Shown here: positions 26,701 through 35,065 of the stretch, one piece after another
How the letters are laid out: every line of letters begins with the position of its first letter
How positions within the stretch are numbered: position 1 is the stretch's first letter
Origin: Confluentibacter flavum
Lineage (GTDB): Bacteria > Bacteroidota > Bacteroidia > Flavobacteriales > Flavobacteriaceae
Assembly (NCBI RefSeq): GCF_002843175.1
Contig: NZ_PJEO01000051.1
Span: 124,001-188,000 of the forward strand
Length of the DNA stretch: 64,000 nucleotides
Direction of reading: 5' to 3'
Made by a program: the position numbers and the translations under genes
Notes under the pieces: generated by a model
Seen by the model: only the letters and a program-made list of their open reading frames with translations
What the model was told of the DNA's origin: nothing
The model's database searches: none

Positions 26701-28699
26701 TATCATTTGCTATGTAATCCTCAACGATATTTAAATCAAAAGCGATGGATCCACCACTGCCCTCAGCATCACAAAGTGCATAATTCTCTATTGCAGTTCC
26801 TGTAAGCAATAAATTTGTGTGAATTTCTATGGGTACTATTGTAGAACAACCCGTAGTATTGTCTTCAACTCTCACATATACCGTTTGTACATTAGGCTGT
26901 ATATTCGCATAATTTGAAGGATTAGCAATGGGATTTGTGCCAGATTCAGCATCATTAAAAGTTTCATGAAAAGACGTGGTTACACCATTCAGACCTCCTA
27001 AGACATCTCCTAAAACCTCTGTTAAATCGAATGTGTCAAAGCCATCTAAATCAGAATCACAGGCATCCATTAACTGAGTCTCTGTGTTTACAATGGGGCT
27101 GACATTTATATTAATATCCAAAGTTGTTGTATCGTAACAGCCAGTTTGTATGTTATAAACTCTAACGTAAACCATATCTGATGGTGTGTTACTATTGGTA
27201 TACGTTGTAATAGCGTTGTTACCGCTATTGGCATCTAAAGCGTTATAATGATATGTTACTACTAGATTACTTTGTCCTCCCGTAATCTCGTCATCTTTTT
27301 CAGTTAAATCAATGATAGTGAAACCATCTGGAGTAGAATCACCATCGCAAGCATCAAGAGGTGATGGATCGGTAATGTTGGGAACAGGATTTACTATGAG
27401 GTTAAATGTAGTGAAACCCAAACAGCCTGTGCCAGACTCTTCAATACGAACATATATGGTTTGCGGGTTTGAGGTATTTTGAATTGGTGAATTGATACTA
27501 TTCAAATTATTCCTAGCGTCAGAATCAGATAAATGATATGTGAAAGTATAGTTTGTAAATGGTAAATTATTATTTGCAATGTCCGTATCCTTATTGGAAA
27601 GGTTAAAAGTTTCAATACCATCTCCACTTAAGTCGTCACACAATTGTAATGGGGATATTGGATTAATATTTTCTTCTGTATTTAGAACGACCCCGATTTC
27701 ATCTTCCTCTACACACGTATTAGCCCCCAAGGGTACTGAAACTTCCGCTCTGTAAGTACCACTTTGAATAGCATTTAATGTACTATTGGTTTCCCCACCA
27801 ATCTCAATATTGTCTAAAAACCATCTGTAAGTAGCAGATGGATTTTGGATATCAGCGTCTAAAACAACGGAACTGGAACAGGTTGCAATGTCTTCACCAA
27901 GATCTAATATATTAAAACTGTCCCCTTCAATAAATACGGCTGAATCAAAAGTTTGATCAGATTGATCAGCAATTACTAATTTTATATGGTATTGTACATA
28001 AGGAATGATGGTTGTCGATGCCGTTAATACAGTTGTTCTTCCCTCATAATTAGTATCCCCTATATTATACCCATCAAAATATTGTTCGTTAACAGCAGGA
28101 CAATTTGGCCCAAGTTGGGGGTGAATGGTTCCCGTATTTACGGGGATAGTTGTATTTGGAATCAAGGCTATATTTTCATATGGCGCTGCACTTGCAGTTG
28201 GTCTTATTAAAAAGGCAAACCCATCAGAAAATTGGCAGGAATTTACGCCCTCGTATTCTTCGGATGCCAACAAATAATTAAACTGAAGTTGGTTTGATGT
28301 AGATATAATATCAAACTCTATGGACGTCGCATTGAGTGTATTGTTAACGCCTAAAGCAGCTTCTAAATCAGGGTCTGAGCCCCATGCCACTGAGCCTTCA
28401 CTAAGTGTTGTTGTTATTGAAGAATTTCCGGCAGATAATGCATTGCCAGTAGATAACATGATGCCATTTTCAAAAGGGAAGTTAGAATTCGCTCGGTTAA
28501 ATTCACCATAACTTAGAATCCCGTTGCTATCTCCATTAACGGACGATGTAATGTTAGAAACTTCAACACAACCATTTATAAGATTATTTAGTATTAAATC
28601 TTCTAGGCTGCCAGGATTATTTACTGTTATTTTTTGTGCAAATGAAATAGAAACACTACAAAATAATACAGTAAAATAAAAATATAGGTTTCTAGTCAT
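23798..28699 (-). CDS. Type IX cargo adhesin-like protein with choice-of-anchor L domain and 11 tandem repeats, paralogue B
   Basis: The 1633-residue protein starts with a signal peptide ending VSISFAQ. It is followed by a choice-of-anchor L domain (about 25-270; GIMLSTGNALSAGNS, FNYLLASEEYEG, FSDGFAFLIRP) and an Ig-like segment. Eleven tandem repeats of about 90-100 residues follow (roughly 345-1420), each with a CDxDxDG...FDL start and an IYVRVEN...C...L.INPLP end. An Ig-like segment and the type B C-terminal domain complete it (FVTPNNDGYFDRW, GWDGTYNG, GHFALKR). The DxDxDG motifs look able to bind calcium. A surface or adhesive role is inferred from this architecture. Confidence 0.9.
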   Translation of the reverse strand: MTRNLYFYFTVLFCSVSISFAQKITVNNPGSLEDLILNNLINGCVEVSNITSSVNGDSNGILSYGEFNRANSNFPFENGIMLSTGNALSAGNSSITTTLSEGSVAWGSDPDLEAALGVNNTLNATSIEFDIISTSNQLQFNYLLASEEYEGVNSCQFSDGFAFLIRPTASAAPYENIALIPNTTIPVNTGTIHPQLGPNCPAVNEQYFDGYNIGDTNYEGRTTVLTASTTIIPYVQYHIKLVIADQSDQTFDSAVFIEGDSFNILDLGEDIATCSSSVVLDADIQNPSATYRWFLDNIEIGGETNSTLNAIQSGTYRAEVSVPLGANTCVEEDEIGVVLNTEENINPISPLQLCDDLSGDGIETFNLSNKDTDIANNNLPFTNYTFTYHLSDSDARNNLNSINSPIQNTSNPQTIYVRIEESGTGCLGFTTFNLIVNPVPNITDPSPLDACDGDSTPDGFTIIDLTEKDDEITGGQSNLVVTYHYNALDANSGNNAITTYTNSNTPSDMVYVRVYNIQTGCYDTTTLDININVSPIVNTETQLMDACDSDLDGFDTFDLTEVLGDVLGGLNGVTTSFHETFNDAESGTNPIANPSNYANIQPNVQTVYVRVEDNTTGCSTIVPIEIHTNLLLTGTAIENYALCDAEGSGGSIAFDLNIVEDYIANDIPNVSVTFYDTEADRDNDINPIPKNVSYPVSNTSPKTVYIRISNGICDEVSEIRLIVNPILLFNPAAPLTYCDNDDDVTDGTISVDLSFFDDIVTNGNTDFTPSYFPSQTDAENNFNQLPPFYTVSGTETIYVRIENIDTGCSTVSNFDIQIIQAPDTETLDPIIICDTDQDGFSIIDLNAISNDAVSDPTLFNINFFTSLDDAEANTNTIPIADRASYNTMTQTIYVRVENAECYKIVPLEIIINTLPIIPDIEIMQICEDDNDGIETFLFSDKDDEILNGQLNKVVYYFENQTDAENGITANAIDKNAPYTNTSSTQPIYVRVENITDPNCFATDSFTIRVSSNPVYNTAFENYFLCDDESNDERHVFDLSEKIAEIRQGSPNPNNLDVTFHLTFNEAQVGSNPLPLQYTNATNPQNLFIRIQGTDTQCVVIDDLSINIIPLPNLTEANPLVVCDTDLNRFDGVTAFNLDNADYQNLDRIQTGIEVHYFENFDDINQDDALDNSLSINNPTNYISNTKTVYIKVTNTITECFSVIPLELVVESPPAFNTIGTIEICDNDTDTFDLLQVNGMLLNNLSSVNISYHNSPADADNNAAPIGNTFNYTSTNHTIYVRLTNINSSCYITTSFNLQINPNPIANTPLDLTECDDDYDGIFEFDLSQNNDDVLGGQNPTIYSVTYYTDLTNAEAGTNAVNNSHPAANGDMIYARLENNNTTCYDIAQFTVFVNPLPVIPVNDVIPLCVNDLPLIIDAETGNPNDTYLWSTGETTPQIELGLGDAGDDYWVTVTRPYTNAPTCEFTKPFSVIESAIADINFTATVDFADPNSITVDVSGIGDYVYILDNGEPQESNVFDNVTLGTHTVTVRDLNGCTDVSQEVTVFDIPKFVTPNNDGYFDRWHVVDFTQLPGTVVYIHDRYGKLLKTLPHTSQGWDGTYNGYNMPADDYWFVANIVQQGNAFTIKGHFALKR

Positions 28700-28816
28700 T
28701 TAGGTTTATTTGGGTAAAACAATATTGATAGCAATATAAAACGGGAAAATTAAATATATTTTAGATGAAATGCAAAAAAAAACGATGAAAAACACTTTTT
28801 TTATGTTTTAAGAGGT

Positions 28817-28838
28817 CATTGAAATCAATATTTCAATG
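28817..28838 (-). terminator. Hairpin overlapping the stop of the 28825 gene
   Basis: CATTGAAAT (28817-28825) and ATTTCAATG (28830-28838) make a perfect 9-bp stem that includes the stop codon of the minus-strand gene. A run of Ts lies about 10 bp further along that strand. A terminator is plausible. Confidence 0.45.
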
Positions 28839-31548
28839 AAAAATGATTTTTAAATATACGCCCATCTTGAAGTTTTACAGAAAACCAATAATCATCTGAA
28901 GGTAGTCTTTCTCCATTAAATCTGCCATCCCAGCCATCTCCCAACGGATCCAATTGTTTAATTAATTTTCCAAATCGATCATAAATAGTAATATTGGTAT
29001 TTGGTTGAAACATGTCTGATATACCTTTAATTTGCCAACTATCATTAACACCATCGTTATTTGGAGTGAAAAATTTTGGATAACCAATGACGGAAACCTG
29101 ACTATTAACCACGCCACAATCATTTTCTGTATCTTTTACATTAACATTATATATACCAGGATATATGTTATCGAAAACATTACTGCCTTGGTAAGGTTTG
29201 TATATATTATTTTCAGAATCGTACAAAGAATAATTGTAAATGCCTTCACCAGTTACCAAAACGGTAATGGTATTATTCTCAGTGACGTCCTCTACTTTAA
29301 TGTCCTTAACTGTGGCGATATTTGAAGATTCCACAATAATTGTCCTTGTCTTGCTACATCCATTAATTTTACTGGTAACGGTTACGGTATAATCTCCAAC
29401 GGCATTCACTTGGGTTTGGTAATTTGTGTCTCCATTGGACCATAAATAGGTATAATTATTTGGACTATCATTTATAAGTCCAGCATCAAGGGTGATGTAT
29501 TCTGGTGATTTGTTTAAACAGTAATAATCAACACCAGTAAGCTGTATATTGGGTAATTTATTTACGATTAACCCAACCTCACTTATGCCATAACAAGCAT
29601 TTGAATTTTCGACTCTTGCAAAAATGGTTTGGAAATATGGTTGTGTATTTATATAGTTTCCTCCTAATTTTTTAACTTCTAAAAGCGCATCTTCGTAAGT
29701 TTCATAGTAAGATACCTCTAGATCTATGATTGGAATTCCATCCAATATTTCGGCAGTGGCATCATTCAAATTAAAAACATGTAACCCATCTTCAATACCA
29801 TCGTCATCGCATACTGGAGGTAAAACGGTATCGTTAACATCTGTTAAACTGACAGCTAAAGTTAATTCCGAAAAAGAGAAACAGTCGGTATCCACATTTG
29901 TTGCTCTAACATAAACAGTTTGAGGGTTACTGGTGTTATTATAAGAATCGCCATTAATTTCATTAGTTCCAGCCATATCAGTAAAAAAATCGTACACTAA
30001 AGTTGCTCCGGGATATGGCTCATTATAAGCTTCATTTAAGTTAAATGTGGTTATACCATCTTTTACACCGTCTTCATCACATTGAATTAATGTTTTATTT
30101 TCAATGGTTGGGTTTGGGTTAAAAAGCACATGAGCTTGTCCTTCAATTTCGCAATCCCCATTATTAGGGTTTATTAATACTTTGTAATGTCCACTGGACG
30201 TCACCGTTAAATCAAACGTATTGTTAGGTAATGCTATATTATCTTTTGTCCAAGTGTAGGTGGCACCTAATATATTTTCAGAAGTGAGTTGGTATGAATC
30301 ACCATCGCAAAGCGCTAAACTGATGTCACTTTTTCCATTTTGGATAATATCAATTTGTATATTGAATAAGGACTGAATAAAGGGAGGAAGCCCTTGAGAA
30401 GATTGGTTTGGAGACAGATTTATGGCGTTGTGCTGATAATTACTGGCAGTGCCAACGTTATTTGGGTTATTAATAACACCTAAATAAGGTAAACCTACTT
30501 GATAAGTTGCCGATAAAGCTCGGTATATTTTACCATCTGGGCCTAATTGTAAACCGCCTCTAAAAAGCTGCCGGTCATCAATAGACACTTGCGAGGCCTG
30601 AATGTTGGTCTGTGTAAGATCAAATTGAGTTAAAGTAGAGCGATGGTTTGTAGGGTCATCATCTAAATCAAAGCTATTTGACTGAAAAGCATTGGATGAA
30701 TGCACATATAATAATTGGCTATTGGGTGAAAATTCCAAACCGTAAGGATTATTGTTTGGACCATTAATAGTAAGTCTGTTAGGATTGCTTATTATGCCTG
30801 TAGCAGTATCAAAATCATATAGAAATAATTTTTCTTGTGAATGTTGCGGTTCATTACTAGCGGTGAAGTTTGCACAAGCCATTTTTGTTCCGTCAGGTGA
30901 TAATTTTAAATAACCTCTTGGATCCATTATACTAATGGGAAAGGTGGATTTTACAGAATTGCCATTAACGCCGCTATTACTTACTTCAAAAGCATGAAAT
31001 GTATTGTAAGTTTCATTATTTCCATCTTCTGAAGCAAATGAAACCACCCACATGGATTTAGAAATGCAGTCTTTTAAAACGGCTGTTATTTTTTCTGAGC
31101 TAACGTTTAACAATCTTGTGTTATAACCGGTAACAGCTCCCAGACCATTATTTAAGGTGATGTCAACAACAGAATAGTGCAAGCCCGTATTATTAAATTG
31201 AGAACCAACAGTAAATACGTAATAAATATTGGGGTCATCTGGTTTCGGAACTATAATGGCAGACTGTGTGCTAGAACTATCTCCTAATAAACCTCCAGCC
31301 ATGGCACCATGATTTTTATTCCAAATAGTTGTTCCGTCTGTGTAAAATAATAAATTACCAGTATCATCGGATATAGAAGTACAACCTTCATAAGTAGTCA
31401 GTATCCCATCATTTAAAGATGTAATCGTGCCGTTGGCTTGATTGAATTTTATGCCCGCACCAAAACCAAAATACCAATTGGCGGCTTCACTTTGAGCAAA
31501 TAAATTAAGGCTTGAAAAAAAGAATATAATGGATATTAAGTATTTCAT
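28825..31548 (-). CDS. Type IX secretion cargo with type B sorting domain, paralogue C
   Basis: The 907-residue protein has a signal peptide (ending SSLNLFAQ) and the same N-terminal propeller-like region as the protein at 20356 (EAANWYFGFGAGIKFNQ, GNLLFYTDGTTIWNKNH, YYVFTVGSQ). It has two CDEDG/CDDDG-type repeats (TLIQCDEDGVKDGITTFNL and PPVCDDDGIEDGLHVFNL), Ig-like segments and the type B C-terminal domain (FFTPNNDGVNDSW, GWDGRFNG, DDYWFSVKLQDGR). Compared with paralogue A it lacks the PKD domain and two of the four repeats. Three such genes in a row on one strand indicate local duplication followed by change in repeat number. Confidence 0.9.
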   Translation of the reverse strand: MKYLISIIFFFSSLNLFAQSEAANWYFGFGAGIKFNQANGTITSLNDGILTTYEGCTSISDDTGNLLFYTDGTTIWNKNHGAMAGGLLGDSSSTQSAIIVPKPDDPNIYYVFTVGSQFNNTGLHYSVVDITLNNGLGAVTGYNTRLLNVSSEKITAVLKDCISKSMWVVSFASEDGNNETYNTFHAFEVSNSGVNGNSVKSTFPISIMDPRGYLKLSPDGTKMACANFTASNEPQHSQEKLFLYDFDTATGIISNPNRLTINGPNNNPYGLEFSPNSQLLYVHSSNAFQSNSFDLDDDPTNHRSTLTQFDLTQTNIQASQVSIDDRQLFRGGLQLGPDGKIYRALSATYQVGLPYLGVINNPNNVGTASNYQHNAINLSPNQSSQGLPPFIQSLFNIQIDIIQNGKSDISLALCDGDSYQLTSENILGATYTWTKDNIALPNNTFDLTVTSSGHYKVLINPNNGDCEIEGQAHVLFNPNPTIENKTLIQCDEDGVKDGITTFNLNEAYNEPYPGATLVYDFFTDMAGTNEINGDSYNNTSNPQTVYVRATNVDTDCFSFSELTLAVSLTDVNDTVLPPVCDDDGIEDGLHVFNLNDATAEILDGIPIIDLEVSYYETYEDALLEVKKLGGNYINTQPYFQTIFARVENSNACYGISEVGLIVNKLPNIQLTGVDYYCLNKSPEYITLDAGLINDSPNNYTYLWSNGDTNYQTQVNAVGDYTVTVTSKINGCSKTRTIIVESSNIATVKDIKVEDVTENNTITVLVTGEGIYNYSLYDSENNIYKPYQGSNVFDNIYPGIYNVNVKDTENDCGVVNSQVSVIGYPKFFTPNNDGVNDSWQIKGISDMFQPNTNITIYDRFGKLIKQLDPLGDGWDGRFNGERLPSDDYWFSVKLQDGRIFKNHFSLKY

Positions 31549-31576
31549 CTTTAGTTGGCAAATGCCTTTAAAGATA

Positions 31577-32407
31577 TTATAAATCCCTCTTTTTCAATAA
31601 TAAATACGATAAAAATATAAATAGGGCAGTCCAACCCATCACAATAGCAATTTCATACCAATGTATGGCGTAATCAAAATTAAATTTTTCGCCAATTTGA
31701 TTGGCCACCGATTGTACGGCACTTAAGCGGGTAAAAGGTTCTTTTATAAGGTTTGACATCGCATTAAGAGGAAAAAAGCGCATGATGTCGCTAGCAATGT
31801 CTGGATTTGTTTTCCATCTTAATATACCAAACATAATACCTTCAATAAATTGCCAGACAAAAAGAAATCCGAGTGCAAAAGCAGATCGTTTAACCAGAAT
31901 GCCTAAAAATAAACAGAATGAGAAAAAACCAACTAGTTTTATAAAAAAGGCTAAAAGATATTCCAAGTCAGAGAAGATGATACTGAATTCTGTATAACTA
32001 GAAAAAATCAATCCCAAAATCAAGGACACTACAAATAGAAATAAGGTAGAAACTACTGATAATAAGATAACGGTATAAAATTTAGATAAAATAAATTCCT
32101 TTTTACTTAATCCATCTATCAAGTTTTGTTTTATGGTTTTGTTACTATACTCATTTGACATCATAGACACGATAACTATGGCAAGAAATAACTTGAAAAT
32201 AGCAGAAATGTAGCTATTAAAATGCCATACATACGGAAAATTAAATATCCCCATTTCTGCCAAATGAAATTTTATGGGGCCGATATCAAACTTGATGGCA
32301 GCGACAAGCGCAATAGAGGTCAATAAAACGAAATAGGTAATGATTAAAATTTTACTAGACCGACTATGTTTAAGTTTATGTAATTCTATATTCAGTAATC
32401 TGTACAT
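31577..32407 (-). CDS. ABC-2 type transporter permease
   Basis: The 276-residue protein has about six membrane segments and the overall layout of ABC-2/NosY-like permeases. It has an amphipathic start (MYRLLNIELHKLKHSRSSK), then SMMSNEYSNKTIKQNLIDGL, the motif that precedes the third segment in this family. It follows the ATPase gene with a 1-bp gap, so together they form one ABC exporter. The cargo is unknown. Similar pairs act in membrane-protein or bacitracin/lantibiotic-type export, but nothing nearby names a substrate. Confidence 0.85.
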   Translation of the reverse strand: MYRLLNIELHKLKHSRSSKILIITYFVLLTSIALVAAIKFDIGPIKFHLAEMGIFNFPYVWHFNSYISAIFKLFLAIVIVSMMSNEYSNKTIKQNLIDGLSKKEFILSKFYTVILLSVVSTLFLFVVSLILGLIFSSYTEFSIIFSDLEYLLAFFIKLVGFFSFCLFLGILVKRSAFALGFLFVWQFIEGIMFGILRWKTNPDIASDIMRFFPLNAMSNLIKEPFTRLSAVQSVANQIGEKFNFDYAIHWYEIAIVMGWTALFIFLSYLLLKKRDL

Positions 32408-32408
32408 G

Positions 32409-33305
32409 CTATTTGTTGTTGGTTAATGTTAAAAATTGCTCTTCTAAACTTTCTTTACGCTGAACAAGATGTGTTAAAACAATCCCTTTTTCAAAAAGCA
32501 ATTTGTTTAATGTTTCAGATTTCAATGGTTCATTCAAAAAAGCGGTAACTAGTTGTTCTTTAACCTTTATAGTTCCAAATGAGGGATGATTCTCAAGCAC
32601 TTTTACTAAGCCTTCAATATGATTGCATTTTAGTTCAAAAAAACCATGACTGGATATCATGTCTTCCACTCTACCAGAGTAGAGGTTAACACCTTTTCGC
32701 AATACCACCACATGAGAACACACTTTTTCAACTTCATCAAGTAGGTGAGATGCTAATAATATGGTCGTTCCTTGGCTAGCAATTTGTTTTATGATCTCCC
32801 TAATTTGATGGATGCCTTGAGGGTCTAATCCGTTAGTGGGTTCATCAAGTATTAAAATTTCAGGATCGTTTAAGAGGGCAGAGGCGATGGCTAAACGCTG
32901 TTTCATACCTAAGGAATAGGTGCTGAACTTACTATCTTTTCGTTCTAAAAGTCCAACAATGTCTAGTTTTTCTTCTATTTTACTAATAGCTACGCCTTTA
33001 ATCTTGCATACCAATTTTAAATTCTGGGTAGCGGTCATATAGGGATAAAAATTAGGACGTTCTATAATAGCACCAACTTTTTTCAAAGCATCATGTGTGG
33101 TCGTGTTACCATCAAACCATTTAAAATCGCCTGATGTTTTATTCACAACGTTTAAAACAATGCCTAGTGTTGTTGATTTTCCACTGCCGTTTGGCCCTAA
33201 AATACCATACACATTGCCTTTGTTTATGGTGAAGGATAAGTCTTTGACGGCTGTTAAATAGCCAAATTTTTTAGTGAGATTGCTAATGGTTAGTATAGAA
33301 TCCAA
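32409..33305 (-). CDS. ABC transporter ATP-binding protein
   Basis: The 298-residue ATPase shows Walker A GILGPNGSGKST, a Q-loop region, the signature YSLGMKQRLAIA, Walker B EILILDEPTNGLD and the switch histidine in LLASHLLDEVEK. The extra C-terminal part (about 215-298) is typical of ATPases that pair with ABC-2 permeases. The permease gene follows 1 bp downstream on the same strand. A TACTTTTG box at 33366-33373 may drive the pair. Confidence 0.95.
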   Translation of the reverse strand: MDSILTISNLTKKFGYLTAVKDLSFTINKGNVYGILGPNGSGKSTTLGIVLNVVNKTSGDFKWFDGNTTTHDALKKVGAIIERPNFYPYMTATQNLKLVCKIKGVAISKIEEKLDIVGLLERKDSKFSTYSLGMKQRLAIASALLNDPEILILDEPTNGLDPQGIHQIREIIKQIASQGTTILLASHLLDEVEKVCSHVVVLRKGVNLYSGRVEDMISSHGFFELKCNHIEGLVKVLENHPSFGTIKVKEQLVTAFLNEPLKSETLNKLLFEKGIVLTHLVQRKESLEEQFLTLTNNK

Positions 33306-33329
33306 AATACATTATTTTTAAACTGATTA

Positions 33330-33349
33330 ATCCAGATAGCTATCAGGAT
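33330..33349. repeat. 20-bp near-perfect palindrome in the divergent gap
   Basis: ATCC.GATAGCTATC.GGAT is palindromic except for one A-A mismatch in each arm. It resembles the ATCCCGATAGCTATCGGGAT-like palindromes frequent between flavobacterial genes, and it lies between the ABC genes and the unknown gene at 33443. It could be an operator or a repeat element. Confidence 0.4.
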
Positions 33350-33365
33350 GCAGCTAGGTTAGTTA

Positions 33366-33373
33366 CAAAAGTA
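33366..33373 (-). promoter_or_regulatory. -7 box for the ABC transporter pair (TACTTTTG)
   Basis: TACTTTTG on the minus strand matches TAnnTTTG about 60 bp before the ATPase start. The palindrome at 33330-33349 lies just downstream of the expected start of transcription. Confidence 0.4.
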
Positions 33374-33419
33374 TGACGATAGTTAGTATAATTTGTTACA
33401 AGGGTATTTTAAAAAGCAT

Positions 33420-33427
33420 TAAATTTG
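33420..33427 (+). promoter_or_regulatory. -7 box deciding the start of the 33443 gene (TAAATTTG)
   Basis: TAAATTTG matches TAnnTTTG and would start transcription near 33433. The upstream TTG at 33425 is inside this box, so the ATG at 33443 is the better start. Confidence 0.45.
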
Positions 33428-33442
33428 AGTAATTTAATATGT

Positions 33443-34501
33443 ATGGAAGACTTAAAGATTTCAAAGAAAAAACCTTCATATCCTATAAACTCTAAATTAC
33501 ACAAGTATCTTTCAGAGTATAATAGGAACATAAAAATGCCTATTTTTTATGATGACCTTAGGAGATTTCAGGGTTCGGTAGCGGTTTACGATAATGAAGA
33601 CAATGACACCTTATGGGTTCGTGTTTTTTATAATGAGTTTGATAGAAAAGAAATTGATTTATCACTAAAAAAAGTATACACCATTTTACATTCCGATGGC
33701 AATGAAAACACCATTCCTTTTTTAAATGTGGATGCTATTGATTATTGTACGTTTGGAAATTCCAATCCGTTCAGAATAAAAATCAGGAATATTCTAAATG
33801 ACAATTTCACCTATTTTTATGTGAAAACTGCTGATGCTTCCCGTATTTATGGTTTAGAGCTTGAACATATGTTATCACCTTACAATCTTAATTTTTTGGT
33901 AAGTAATGCCACATTGATAGAAGAACATATAGCCGGTATTCCTGGTGATGTGTTTATAAAGGATATGTTGCCGCATTGTACCAAAAGCGAAAAATCCCAA
34001 ATTGCCAAAGAGTTTGTTAAGTTTAACGAACGTTGTATGATACGGCTTTTGGGCGATATGCGTTCGTATAATTATGTGATAGTGCCTACCCATGATTTTG
34101 ATCACGTGGTTTATAAATTAAGAGCCATTGATTTTGATCAGCAATCTTACGAGGGAAAGTTTAATATTTATAGGCCTCAATTTTTTAAGGAAAACTTTAA
34201 AATGGTAGAATTGGTTCAAGAGTGTTTTGAGAAACTTTCTATAGATCAATACAAAATTGAAGAACGTTCTATTTTGGTAAAACGTTTAAAAAGTTTTCAT
34301 GGAAGAATAGACAAACTGATAGAATGTATGGCAGAAGATGTGATTTCTAAGCCTGAAAACATAAATTTACTAAAAGGAAAAATCTATGAATATACTCAAG
34401 ATGAGAAGTTTATGCACTGCAACTCTATGGGACAAATTCTTAAAAATGCGTTGGATTTTTTAACCCACAATTACGAAAATGTCAATCCAAAAGGATTTTG
34501 A
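33443..34501 (+). CDS. Conserved hypothetical protein, possibly a degenerate kinase-like fold
   Basis: No family was recognised with confidence for these 352 residues. The middle part reads LLGDMRSYNYVIV (D205, N210) and about 20 residues later LRAIDFDQQ (D230, D232). The spacing and motif order resemble the HGDxxxxN...IDFD catalytic core of APH/protein-kinase-like proteins, with the first histidine replaced by leucine. Whether it binds ATP is unknown, and the suggestion is an inference. The N-terminal third looks beta-rich (SVAVYDNEDNDTLWVRVFYN). It is divergent from the ABC pair and convergent with the pRiA4b-like gene. Confidence 0.55.
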   Translation: MEDLKISKKKPSYPINSKLHKYLSEYNRNIKMPIFYDDLRRFQGSVAVYDNEDNDTLWVRVFYNEFDRKEIDLSLKKVYTILHSDGNENTIPFLNVDAIDYCTFGNSNPFRIKIRNILNDNFTYFYVKTADASRIYGLELEHMLSPYNLNFLVSNATLIEEHIAGIPGDVFIKDMLPHCTKSEKSQIAKEFVKFNERCMIRLLGDMRSYNYVIVPTHDFDHVVYKLRAIDFDQQSYEGKFNIYRPQFFKENFKMVELVQECFEKLSIDQYKIEERSILVKRLKSFHGRIDKLIECMAEDVISKPENINLLKGKIYEYTQDEKFMHCNSMGQILKNALDFLTHNYENVNPKGF

Positions 34502-34513
34502 CAACCTGAAAAT

Positions 34514-35029
34514 TTAATTCCAGTTTTCATCAAAATCAAGATTTTCGTAATCGTCTATATCTAAATCATCTTCAAATTCGTCAAAAGCGTCATCAAAATC
34601 ATCAGCTTCAAATAATTTTTGGGGCGCATCATCTGGCACTTGGCCTTTTACAAACATCAGATTAGGGTACGTTATACCTTCAGATTCTTCTACAATTTCA
34701 GCTAGTTCCACAAAAAATGTCCACATGCTAAAGAAATCGTACACATAAATTAGTTTTGGCTGAATTTCATGAACCACATCATTAATATGGGTTTCGCTCA
34801 TTAATCGTGCGGAATTATCGTCACTTAAATCAAATAAAGAGATTTCTTCACCTTGTTCCCAAGTGTCGTTACTTATATAAAATGATGCCATTTCGGTGCC
34901 ATCAAACCCAAAAGATTGAGTAATAATATTGTGTAAATCTTCGAGGGAGTCGGTTTCATGGATTTCTAAATCACGAAACACATCATCGTCCGTATCATTG
35001 TCAAGAATGACTCTAAATCTGTAAATCAT
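34514..35029 (-). CDS. Plasmid pRiA4b ORF-3-like protein with acidic tail
   Basis: The 171-residue protein begins MIYRFRVILDNDTDDDVFRD, and its IEI.. and LHNIITQSFGFDGTEMASFY segments match the pRiA4b ORF-3-like domain, a beta-rich small-ligand-type fold of unknown function. The last 45 residues are almost all acidic (FDDAFDEFEDDLDIDDYENL) and probably disordered. It is convergent with the 33443 gene and upstream of nothing obvious. A TACATTTG box lies 18 bp before the start. Confidence 0.75.
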   Translation of the reverse strand: MIYRFRVILDNDTDDDVFRDLEIHETDSLEDLHNIITQSFGFDGTEMASFYISNDTWEQGEEISLFDLSDDNSARLMSETHINDVVHEIQPKLIYVYDFFSMWTFFVELAEIVEESEGITYPNLMFVKGQVPDDAPQKLFEADDFDDAFDEFEDDLDIDDYENLDFDENWN

Positions 35030-35046
35030 TGTAAAAAATTATTTTG

Positions 35047-35054
35047 CAAATGTA
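35047..35054 (-). promoter_or_regulatory. -7 box for the pRiA4b-like gene (TACATTTG)
   Basis: TACATTTG on the minus strand fits TAnnTTTG. It lies between the end of ctaA and the start at 35029, so this gene has its own promoter. Confidence 0.4.
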
Positions 35055-35065
35055 TGTTTTTTATA

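Noticed and set aside
24610-28511. Plus-strand frames inside the large cargo gene
   Set aside because: They are low-complexity shadows of the repeats on the other strand, with no signal or domain.
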